Shown here: one piece after another, positions 1 to 5,372 of the stretch
How positions within the stretch are numbered: the stretch's first letter is position 1
How the letters are laid out: each line of letters starts with the position of its first letter
From: JBFIHZ01 sp041601535
Lineage (GTDB): Bacteria; Pseudomonadota; Gammaproteobacteria; Xanthomonadales; SZUA-36
Assembly (NCBI GenBank): GCA_041601535.1
Contig: JBFIHZ010000269.1
Span: 1-5,990, forward strand
Length of the DNA stretch: 5,990 nucleotides
Direction of reading: 5' to 3'
Program-made: the position numbers and the translations under genes
The notes under the pieces: generated by a model
The model's database searches: none
What the model was told of the DNA's origin: nothing
The model's input: only the letters and a program-made list of their open reading frames with translations

Positions 1-865
1 CGGCCGGCAGTTTGCGTGCCGGCGTGGCCGAAGCCAGCAGTGCCATGGTGGTCACCAGCAGGATCAGCCAGGTGCCGGCGCTGATCACCGTGGCTCCGCC
101 AATGGATACTTCCGGCAGGATGCCGGACAGGTCCATTGCCACCCAGGTAATGCCCATCGCGACCAGTGCCAGGGCCAGTATCTGGGTCATGCTGGGGGGC
201 TGCTCGGTGTGGTCCATTTCGGTAGCCGCTTTGTCCATCAGGGCCAGCCGTCCACTGGGTACTTTCATCCAGCGATTGAAGCGGTCGGCGAACGCCTTGG
301 AGCCCAGCAGGATGGGCAGCCAGATCACGTAGACCAGTTGGTCGGCGGCGGCCGCCATGGTCATGTGGCCCGCATCGGCTCCCAGCGCCGCGTGGGCCGC
401 CGTCATGTTGCCGGTACCGCCTATCCAGCTGCCGGCCAATGTGCCAAACGATTTCCAGCTGTCTTCCGGCAACGGGAAATTCAGTGGCAGCCACGCGGGA
501 CTGCTCAGGGTTTGGCCCAACTGGTAGGCCACCACGCCGCCGATAACCACACCCATGCTGCCCAGCAGCATCACAAACACGCCCTTGCCCATGATGCGAA
601 TGGCACCCAGTACATCCACGCGCAGCAGCATCAGTACAATGAACACGGGCAGGGCGTAGTGCCGCAGAAAGTCGTACGTTTCGCTTTTGAACGGAATCAG
701 GCCGGTGTTGGACAGCAGCACCGGGGTCGCATATATGAATATCAGTGGTGGCAGATAGTTGAAGATGCGCCACTGCGTGGTTCTTTCCAGCCAGAACCAG
801 AAGCTGGCCACGGCCAGCAGAACGGTGAGGACACCCGCCGGGGTGGTGATCAAAGCTTCATTCAT
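1..865 (-). CDS. DUF819 family integral membrane protein (3' end missing)
   Basis: I translated 288 codons from the ATG at 865; the reading frame is open to the window edge, so the C-terminal part (family members are about 400 residues) is missing. The protein is almost entirely hydrophobic, with likely membrane segments near residues 10-26, 38-52, 71-82, 94-115, 175-188, 226-242 and 256-280. A glycine-rich stretch at residues 145-154 (GSWIGGTGNM), followed by an Ala-rich helix, matches what I recall of the conserved core of DUF819 (YjcL-type) proteins. They are presumed inner-membrane transporters; I know of no established substrate and assign none. The start has a purine-rich site (AAGGGAAG) about 4 bases upstream. 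It lies 11 bp after the stop of the BtuF-like gene, so it is probably the third gene of the ampE transcript. The family call is from recalled sequence resemblance. Confidence 0.82.
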   Translation of the reverse strand, partial: MNEALITTPAGVLTVLLAVASFWFWLERTTQWRIFNYLPPLIFIYATPVLLSNTGLIPFKSETYDFLRHYALPVFIVLMLLRVDVLGAIRIMGKGVFVMLLGSMGVVIGGVVAYQLGQTLSSPAWLPLNFPLPEDSWKSFGTLAGSWIGGTGNMTAAHAALGADAGHMTMAAAADQLVYVIWLPILLGSKAFADRFNRWMKVPSGRLALMDKAATEMDHTEQPPSMTQILALALVAMGITWVAMDLSGILPEVSIGGATVISAGTWLILLVTTMALLASATPARKLPA

Positions 866-876
866 GACGCTTCCCT

Positions 877-1866
877 TTATTGCGTTGTTGTTCTGATCCC
901 GTCCAGCAGTTTACACCCCGTCTGCAGTGCTTCAAGAATTCGCGGGGTGGCGCGGCTGATTTTATCGGCATTGAGCAGGAACAGGGCGTCGTTTTGCACC
1001 GCCTGCAAATCATGCCACTGCAGCCAGTGCGTGAGCGGATTTTCCTGCCCGGGCAAAACCGGTGCCAGCATGGCCTGCGGGTTGGCGACAATCACCGACT
1101 CGCGGCTGATTTGTGGTGCCAGGGCCGGCTGATCCGCGAATACATTCACGCCGCCGCACAGTTCAAAGCCGGCGGATATCAGGTGCTGGCCATTGATGGT
1201 GAACAAGGGCTTGCCGGCCACCTGGTAAAAATAGCTGACCGGCTCGAGCCCGGTGTAGCGCTGCCGCAGCGCTTCGAACTGTTGTTCTACCTGCCGTGCC
1301 GCGCTGGCCGCAGGTTCCGTCTGGCCCGTGGCAAGGCCCAGTTGCTTTAGCGTATCGGCAATCTGCTGTGGCCGGGTGATCTCCACGCTCCAGACGTTCA
1401 GACCCAGAGACCGCAGCCGTTCGATGCCGGCCGCCGGATTGCCGCTGTGCCAGGCCACCACCAGGTCTGGCGCCAGTGTGATGATGCGTTCCAGGTCCAG
1501 GCGGAAGGCGTCGCCAATGCGCGGCAGGTTTCTGGCCGCCTCGGGGTATTCACTGTACTCCACCGTGGCCAGCAATCGTTCGCCCAGGCCGGCGGCATAG
1601 ACCAGTTCGGCCAGGTGGGGCGAAAGCGTGATGAGGGTGGTGGCAGGCTGTTCCAGCAGCAAGGTACTGCCGTCGGCTTGCGGCAGCTCTATAGCCGCAA
1701 GGCACTGGCTGGACAGGGCGCCGCAGCATAACAGTGTCGGCAGGCAGCGCCTGAGCGTTAAAGCGAAGCGACGCCAGAACCATGTGCCGCGGCTGGGCAG
1801 AGTGGCTGGCCGGATGTTGTGTGTCCCGGCGTGCTGGCGGGCCGGGTGACGCGCTTGGATGAGCAC
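877..1866 (-). CDS. BtuF-like periplasmic cobalamin/corrinoid-binding protein
   Basis: This is a helical-backbone metal/cofactor-binding protein of the Peripla_BP_2 type. It aligns well by eye to E. coli BtuF, which captures vitamin B12 in the periplasm and delivers it to the BtuCD ABC transporter. Shared stretches are ITLSPHLAELVYAAG, the DLERIITLAPDLVVAWHSGN segment, ELCGGVNVF, SRESVIVANPQA and the C-terminal RATPRILEALQ. The start is uncertain because the frame contains no ATG. The two candidates are GTG codons at 1920 (347 aa, overlapping ampE by 49 bp) and 1866 (329 aa, 5 bp after the ampE stop). I chose 1866 because it avoids the overlap, although neither has a convincing Shine-Dalgarno sequence. 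A signal peptide is evident (Arg-rich segment, hydrophobic PTLLCCGAL, then likely cleavage after QCLAA), but its n-region is unusually long from either start. No lipobox is seen, and no BtuC or BtuD gene lies in the window. Confidence 0.88.
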   Translation of the reverse strand: MLIQARHPARQHAGTHNIRPATLPSRGTWFWRRFALTLRRCLPTLLCCGALSSQCLAAIELPQADGSTLLLEQPATTLITLSPHLAELVYAAGLGERLLATVEYSEYPEAARNLPRIGDAFRLDLERIITLAPDLVVAWHSGNPAAGIERLRSLGLNVWSVEITRPQQIADTLKQLGLATGQTEPAASAARQVEQQFEALRQRYTGLEPVSYFYQVAGKPLFTINGQHLISAGFELCGGVNVFADQPALAPQISRESVIVANPQAMLAPVLPGQENPLTHWLQWHDLQAVQNDALFLLNADKISRATPRILEALQTGCKLLDGIRTTTQ

Positions 1867-1871
1867 TTTGC

Positions 1872-2753
1872 TCAGGTGATGACGTCGATCAGCAGCAGCA
1901 ATGCCAGTACCGTCATCCACACGCCCAGCACGCGCCAGATCAGGTCCATCGACTGTTTCAATGTGGACAGGGGTCCGGTCAGCTGGTCAGCGTAACCATC
2001 CTGGGCGGCGTGGCCGCTCAATACGATTTGCCGCGCGCTGGCCAGCAGGAAGCCATTATCGCCTTCAAACAGGCCGTGACCCTGTTCATTATGGTAGGTA
2101 CGCCAGGCAACGAATACCGAATCAAAATCGGTGGCAATGGCCAGTGACAGTGTCATCAGCTGGGCTGCCGGCCAATCGAGAATTTGCCGGGTGCGCCTGA
2201 ACAGGCGTTTTTGTCCGGGAGCCAGGCCGCACTCTTCGCAGGCCAGCCAGTCCACCATGCGGTACAGGAAGGCGCCAATAATGCCCAGCACCGCGAACCA
2301 GAAAATGATACCGAACCAGCGGTGCAGCGATTCGCTGAATACCGCGTCTACCGTGGCTCCGCGGCAACTTTCCGGGTCGACCGGTACATCCGCGCGCAGC
2401 AGCTTGCACAAGGCGGCTTCCTGGCTGCTTTCATCTTCGCTGTCGATGATTTCGGCGACCTGTGTGTCGATGTCGCGGCTGCCAAAGGTGTACACCAGTA
2501 CGGCCAGCGCCAGCAGGAAGATACCCAGCGAACCGAAGGCCGTTACCACCAGGTGATTGAGCAGACCCAGTGCCAGCAAAGGCAGAAACAGAATGATGAA
2601 AAAGCCGCTGATATCCTCCCAGCCTGGTAGCCGGGAGAATGTGTCGTCGGCGAATCGACTCCAGTTATTCAGCCACTGGTGTTTGCGCACTTGCCCCAGC
2701 TCACGGATGAAGTGGCACAGCGCGAAGGCGATAAGAATTGCAATGATGGTCAT
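1872..2753 (-). CDS. ampE: AmpE-like inner-membrane regulatory protein
   Basis: The 293-residue product matches the AmpE family in length (E. coli AmpE is 284 aa) and layout. It has an N-terminal membrane segment (about 2-16), two more at 50-66 and 69-91, a cytoplasmic acidic loop with a Cys/Asp-rich stretch (93-135), the characteristic FSESLHRWFGIIFWFAVLGIIGA-type block at about 139-162 leading into a fourth segment, and a final hydrophobic tail (277-292). AmpE was described in enterobacteria as the partner of AmpD in controlling beta-lactamase induction through cell-wall recycling. It is distantly related to the CbiB/CobD cobalamin-biosynthesis proteins. Here ampD is not the neighbour: nudC lies upstream and the BtuF-like gene follows at once. 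The ATG at 2753 has only a weak ribosome-binding site. Transcription probably starts at the extended -10 promoter at 2802-2810. A CbiB-related role is possible but less likely given the AmpE-type central block. Confidence 0.87.
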   Translation of the reverse strand: MTIIAILIAFALCHFIRELGQVRKHQWLNNWSRFADDTFSRLPGWEDISGFFIILFLPLLALGLLNHLVVTAFGSLGIFLLALAVLVYTFGSRDIDTQVAEIIDSEDESSQEAALCKLLRADVPVDPESCRGATVDAVFSESLHRWFGIIFWFAVLGIIGAFLYRMVDWLACEECGLAPGQKRLFRRTRQILDWPAAQLMTLSLAIATDFDSVFVAWRTYHNEQGHGLFEGDNGFLLASARQIVLSGHAAQDGYADQLTGPLSTLKQSMDLIWRVLGVWMTVLALLLLIDVIT

Positions 2754-2801
2754 AGTGGTGCCGGATCCCTGTCATTGCTTGGGCATTGCCAAGATGAGGA
2801 G

Positions 2802-2810
2802 ATTCTATCA
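2802..2810 (-). promoter_or_regulatory. Extended -10 promoter upstream of ampE
   Basis: On the minus strand the bases read TGATAGAAT, that is TGn directly followed by TAGAAT (five of six matches to TATAAT). This is the extended -10 arrangement, which tolerates a poor -35; the best -35 candidate upstream, TTCATC at 16 bp, is weak. It lies in the 90-bp gap between the nudC stop and the ampE ATG, about 50 bp upstream of the start codon, and is well placed to drive ampE, the BtuF-like gene and the DUF819 gene. No terminator hairpin was seen after nudC, so read-through from the upstream block is also possible. Confidence 0.6.
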
Positions 2811-2843
2811 GAGCCCGGCGCGGGATGAAGTCTTATGCGGGGT

Positions 2844-3842
2844 TTATTCCTTGCCGCGGGCGGAGCGGGTAATGGCTTCGAGGTCACCGTCGCATTGTTG
2901 CCGGTACCAATCGGCAATCAGGCGGAAGGCTATGGATACCGGGGCGGGCAGTAAAACCGACTGGTCCTGCACCGCTGCTGTCAGTTCCTGCGCGGTATAC
3001 CAGCACAGTTCTTCCAGTTCATCCGAGGTTTTGAAATAGCGGTTTTCCGCTTCGGCATAGAAACCGCACATGGACGAGGCGGGAAACGGCCAGGGCTGGG
3101 ACGATACGTAGCGGATGTCGGTCAGGCGCACGCAGGATTCCTCAAAAACTTCCCGCACCACTGCGTCTTCCAGGCTTTCACCGGGCTCTACAAAGCCGGC
3201 CAGGGTGGAGAAGCGCCGTGCCGGCCAGTTGGCATTGCGCCCCAGCAGACAGGCGTCGCCCTGGGTGACCAGCACGATAATTGCCGGATCGATGCGCGGA
3301 AAAGATTGCCGTGCGCATTCCTCGTTGCTGCACACCAACCTGTGGCCGGCCGAGGTCAGCCGGTTGGGGTGGCCGCATACGCCGCAGAACACATGACGGT
3401 GCTGCCAGTAATGCAGGGCCTTGGCGTAGGCCAGCACGCCGGCATGTTTGGTGTCCATGTCGACCGAGGAACGGCGCAGGTCAAGAAAGCGCGCCTCGGG
3501 GTGTTGCTGCAGTATTTCTTCCCGTTGCTGGTCGCTGATGGAGACTGCGAAAAAATAGCGCTTGCCATCGCTGCCGAGCAGGGTGGGGGGTTGGATGCTG
3601 TCGAGGTTGTCCAGTTCGCCGTTTTTCAGGTAGACCGCGATCTGGCCTTGCTCGGTTACCGCGATCAGGCTGCGGCTGCGCCACAAAGGGACAAACCGCG
3701 CGGCGGCGGACTGTTGTGCCTGGGCAACCCACTCCGGGTTATCGCGGTATTCGGCCAGCCGGTCGAGACGAACAGAGGTAAAACGGTTGCGGCGCGACTT
3801 CGATACCTGGTCGATGCTGACCTGGAGATCGGCGCCTGCCAC
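2844..3842 (-). CDS. nudC: NADH pyrophosphatase NudC (Nudix hydrolase, zinc-binding)
   Basis: NudC hydrolyses NAD(H) to NMN(H) and AMP, and in E. coli also removes NAD caps from RNA. The 332-residue protein shows the full family layout. An N-terminal NUDIX-like domain (about 20-120) has the LDRLAEYRDNPEW motif. A zinc ribbon has Cys153, Cys156, Cys171 and Cys176. The Nudix domain carries the box from Gly216 to Val238 (Glu222, Arg230, Glu231, Glu234 and Glu235 all present), followed by the SQPWPFP signature at 248-254 that marks NADH-specific Nudix enzymes. One box position deviates: Cys237 occupies the place normally held by Gly in REUXEEXGU. The protein is longer than E. coli NudC (257 aa), mainly because the N-terminal domain is more complete. 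The start is GTG, 3 bp after the erpA stop, with no in-frame ATG near the N-terminus, which suggests translational coupling to erpA. A tail of about 25 residues follows the conserved core. Confidence 0.95.
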   Translation of the reverse strand: MAGADLQVSIDQVSKSRRNRFTSVRLDRLAEYRDNPEWVAQAQQSAAARFVPLWRSRSLIAVTEQGQIAVYLKNGELDNLDSIQPPTLLGSDGKRYFFAVSISDQQREEILQQHPEARFLDLRRSSVDMDTKHAGVLAYAKALHYWQHRHVFCGVCGHPNRLTSAGHRLVCSNEECARQSFPRIDPAIIVLVTQGDACLLGRNANWPARRFSTLAGFVEPGESLEDAVVREVFEESCVRLTDIRYVSSQPWPFPASSMCGFYAEAENRYFKTSDELEELCWYTAQELTAAVQDQSVLLPAPVSIAFRLIADWYRQQCDGDLEAITRSARGKE

Positions 3843-3845
3843 GGT

Positions 3846-4199
3846 TCAGACGGAGAATGACGAACCGCACCCGCAGGTGGTGGCCGCATTGGGGTTACGG
3901 ATAACAAACTGCGCTCCCTGCAGGCTTTCCGAGTAATCCACCTCGGCACCCATCAGGTACTGAAAGCTGAGCGGGTCTACCAGCAAGGTGACGCCATCGT
4001 TTTTTACCGCGATATCGTCTTCAGCCTGCTCTTCATCAAAGGAAAAGCCGTACTGGAAACCGGAACAACCACCACCGTTGATGTAAACACGCAACTTCAG
4101 ATCCGGATTCTGTTCCTCCAGTATCAGTTGCTGTACTTTGCGTGCTGCCGCATCGGTAAACACAATGCCGGGAGCTATGCTGTGAGTGGATGTTTCCAT
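3846..4199 (-). CDS. erpA: Iron-sulfur cluster insertion protein ErpA
   Basis: ErpA is an A-type carrier that receives Fe-S clusters from the ISC or SUF machinery and passes them to apoproteins such as the isoprenoid-synthesis enzymes IspG and IspH. The 117-residue product has the three conserved cluster-ligand cysteines: Cys45 in GGGCSGFQYGF, and Cys109 and Cys111 in the C-terminal TCGCGSSFSV. Over most of its length (FTDAAARKVQQLI, NPDLKLRVYI, LVDPLSFQYLMGAEVDY) it is close to E. coli ErpA (114 aa). I chose the ATG at 4199 because homologous sequence begins a few residues later; the frame stays open to a TTG at 4235, but those 12 residues are not family-like. The ribosome-binding site is poor. 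A small upstream ORF ends 5 bp before this ATG, so coupling is possible, and a separate promoter is visible at 4261-4290. nudC follows 3 bp after the stop. Confidence 0.97.
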   Translation of the reverse strand: METSTHSIAPGIVFTDAAARKVQQLILEEQNPDLKLRVYINGGGCSGFQYGFSFDEEQAEDDIAVKNDGVTLLVDPLSFQYLMGAEVDYSESLQGAQFVIRNPNAATTCGCGSSFSV

Positions 4200-4204
4200 A
4201 GGGT

Positions 4205-4312
4205 TCAACTTGCCAATAATAAGTAATGCCCGCAAACCAGATGGCCGCCGGGGCTGATTAACAATATGGTGGCCGCCAGCGTAATATCAATGTCCGTGGC
4301 GGACTTGCTCAT
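4205..4312 (-). CDS. Possible 35-residue ORF between DUF6776 gene and erpA
   Basis: An ATG at 4312 overlaps the stop codon of the DUF6776 gene in an ATGA arrangement, a classic translational-coupling junction. The frame runs 35 codons (MSKSATDIDITLAA...) to a TGA 5 bp upstream of the erpA ATG. The peptide has a hydrophobic middle and ends HYLLLAS; I recognise no family. As I recall, related gammaproteobacteria often carry a bactofilin-type gene between the DUF6776 gene and erpA, so this could be a collapsed remnant of it; the GGHLVCG stretch only vaguely resembles the bactofilin GGLHVDG motif. It could equally be a coupling ORF that carries ribosomes to the weakly initiated erpA, or chance. 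A candidate erpA promoter lies inside it. Confidence 0.3.
   Translation of the reverse strand: MSKSATDIDITLAATILLISPGGHLVCGHYLLLAS
4261..4290 (-). promoter_or_regulatory. Candidate sigma70 promoter for erpA
   Basis: On the minus strand a TTGATA (five of six to TTGACA, at 4285-4290) is followed after 18 bp by TATTGT (four of six to TATAAT, at 4261-4266). Initiation would fall near 4254, about 55 nt upstream of the erpA ATG. This would let erpA and nudC be expressed independently of the DUF6776 gene. No clear IscR site is recognisable by eye, although erpA is IscR-controlled in E. coli. This is pattern matching only. Confidence 0.4.
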
Positions 4313-5091
4313 GGCGTATCCTGCGCCTCTTGCAGCTCTTTTTCCAGTTCCGTCGGGTTTACAGGCAGGGCCGCTGCCGGTTCGTTCGAGGTCAGGTCCT
4401 GCCAGTCGAAACCGCGGGTCACCGGCTTGTTCTGTCCCTTGGCGTTCAGGCTGACCAGCAGGCGGGTGGGCTGAAAGCCGTCCGGCAGGGTCAGGTAGCC
4501 ATCCAGTTGCTGGAAGTATTTGAACCGGAACTGGGGTTCGGGCTGGTTGCCGTCGGTGATACGCGCCCACGGCAGCGTCAGCGGCCGGTCGCCCAGCGTG
4601 CCCTCCAGGTCGAATTGCACCTTGCCGCTGGTGATGGCCGAGCGCCGCAGGTTCTGCGTCAGGGTGAGCACAAACCGGTAGACGCGGCCGGAGCCTGTGG
4701 GGCTGAGCTCCAGGTGGTACACCGCCAGGCCGCTCTGCGCGCCACTGGTGCCGGCCAGCCGGCGGTAAAAATCCAGTTCGCCCGCCAGGCGCTGTAATTC
4801 TGCCTGGTGATTGCGCTCCTCTTCGCGCAACAAGCTGTTGGCCTGCCGCATGACACGGGCTTCCTGTTCCGCCACTTTTTGCCGGGCAATACTGGATTCG
4901 AGACGTTTGCTGAGGGTCTTGATTTCCGCTTTCTGCGACTTCAGAATTTTTTCCGCGCGGGCCAGTTCAGGTACGGCCTGCAGCAGAGTGATGCGGTACA
5001 CTCCATAGCCAAGCCCCAGCAGAACCAGCAGCACGCCGGTCAGGACTTTTATGTTGGGGCGGATTTTGCGGCTGGCAGGTGTTTCGGTCAT
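4309..5091 (-). CDS. DUF6776-like membrane-anchored coiled-coil protein
   Basis: The 260-residue product has a short cytoplasmic N-terminus, one transmembrane segment at about residues 16-36, and a long charged heptad-like region at about 40-112, rich in Glu, Lys, Arg, Gln and Leu, which should form a coiled coil. A beta-rich C-terminal domain follows (about 120-225), with repeated strand-like stretches such as LAVYHLELS and VYRFVLTLTQN. It lacks cysteines. This architecture, and the location just upstream of erpA, match the uncharacterised gammaproteobacterial family annotated as DUF6776; the assignment rests on remembered resemblance and synteny. The function is unknown; a bitopic coiled-coil protein with an extracytoplasmic domain suggests an envelope role. 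The ATG at 5091 has no strong Shine-Dalgarno sequence. No convincing promoter is visible in the 110 bp upstream, so transcription may come through the terminator at 5204-5227. Its stop overlaps the next small ORF by ATGA. Confidence 0.75.
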   Translation of the reverse strand: MTETPASRKIRPNIKVLTGVLLVLLGLGYGVYRITLLQAVPELARAEKILKSQKAEIKTLSKRLESSIARQKVAEQEARVMRQANSLLREEERNHQAELQRLAGELDFYRRLAGTSGAQSGLAVYHLELSPTGSGRVYRFVLTLTQNLRRSAITSGKVQFDLEGTLGDRPLTLPWARITDGNQPEPQFRFKYFQQLDGYLTLPDGFQPTRLLVSLNAKGQNKPVTRGFDWQDLTSNEPAAALPVNPTELEKELQEAQDTP

Positions 5092-5203
5092 ACGTGATTG
5101 TGCGCATTTACCCGGCGGGTGTAAAACTGCTTGGACGCCTGGCCTTTTGATTGGTTCGGCTGGTGCGCGTGAGTGCGCTGTCGGATTGGGCGATGCTCAG
5201 ATG

Positions 5204-5289
5204 ACAAAAAAGCGGCCGAAGCCGCTTATACCTTGCACTAGCTTGTTAGTATTTATTGTTGTGATGCCAGGCTAGACCCCGCAATAGGT
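5204..5289 (-). ncRNA. Candidate small RNA of about 85 nt (or attenuated leader)
   Basis: No gene is recognisable here, but the minus strand carries a promoter (5295-5324) and a strong intrinsic terminator (5206-5227) that together define a short transcript starting near 5289 and ending near 5204-5206. Within it, CTAGC (5271-5275) can pair with GCTAG (5238-5242), leaving a loop that contains the A-rich AACAATAA (5253-5260). That stretch fits the AAnAAnAA pattern bound by the Hfq distal face. A promoter, an A-rich single-stranded part and a Rho-independent terminator with a U-run are typical of Hfq-dependent small RNAs. I do not recognise the RNA family. The alternative is a 5' leader of the DUF6776 gene whose terminator acts as an attenuator. 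The ends are estimated, not determined. Confidence 0.5.
5206..5227 (-). terminator. Rho-independent terminator with TTCG loop
   Basis: On the minus strand a perfect 7-bp stem (AAGCGGC with GCCGCTT, arms at 5221-5227 and 5210-5216) closes a TTCG loop at 5217-5220. It is followed directly by a run of T (six in a row counting the stem end, 5206-5211). The stable tetraloop, GC-rich stem and T-tract are a textbook intrinsic terminator. On the plus strand the stem is not followed by a T-run, so it is directional. It lies about 110 bp upstream of the DUF6776 start codon and does not follow any protein gene on its strand, so it ends a short non-coding transcript. Confidence 0.88.
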
Positions 5290-5302
5290 TGCAGTTTATA
5301 CA
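5273..5302 (+). promoter_or_regulatory. Weak candidate hemJ promoter overlapping the minus-strand promoter
   Basis: On the plus strand TAGACC (four of six to TTGACA, 5273-5278) and TATACA (four of six to TATAAT, 5297-5302) are separated by 18 bp. Initiation would fall near 5309, about 64 nt upstream of the hemJ ATG. The -10 overlaps that of the minus-strand promoter, so the two could compete for polymerase. The matches are modest, and this is offered only because hemJ must be transcribed from somewhere in this region. Confidence 0.28.
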
Positions 5303-5324
5303 ACGTTGCACCAGACTTCGTCAA
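5295..5324 (-). promoter_or_regulatory. Near-consensus sigma70 promoter for the candidate sRNA
   Basis: On the minus strand TTGACG (five of six to TTGACA, 5319-5324) and TATAAA (five of six to TATAAT, 5295-5300) are separated by 18 bp. This is the best sigma70 promoter in the window. It points away from hemJ toward the terminator at 5206-5227, and the predicted start is near 5289. It lies in the divergent intergenic region, where nothing else on the minus strand would need a promoter except the short transcript or the DUF6776 gene. Confidence 0.68.
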
Positions 5325-5372
5325 GCGTTCGTCACCCTGGCGGCATGTCCGAATTCCTGGAGACCGGTTTCA

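Noticed and set aside
209..1132. Long plus-strand open frame of 307 codons across the left end
   Set aside because: It is antisense to two clear minus-strand genes (the DUF819 and BtuF-like genes), is rich in His, Gln and Arg as expected of a reverse-frame shadow in GC-rich DNA, and resembles no family.
2754..2843. Cobalamin riboswitch upstream of the ampE/BtuF-like operon
   Set aside because: I looked for the B12-box and supporting stems because of the BtuF-like gene. The 90-bp gap is too short and contains no matching conserved bases.
3306..3860. Plus-strand open frame of 184 codons within nudC
   Set aside because: It is antisense to a well-supported NudC gene whose motifs are intact, so it is a GC-driven shadow frame.
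4261..4312. IscR binding site at the erpA promoter
   Set aside because: erpA is IscR-regulated in E. coli, but no convincing type 1 or type 2 IscR motif was recognisable here.
4205..4570. 121-codon minus-strand frame starting inside the DUF6776 gene
   Set aside because: The upstream part overlaps the DUF6776 coding region out of frame and looks like shadow sequence (Pro/Arg/Gly-rich). Only its last 35 codons, from the ATG at 4312, have independent support.
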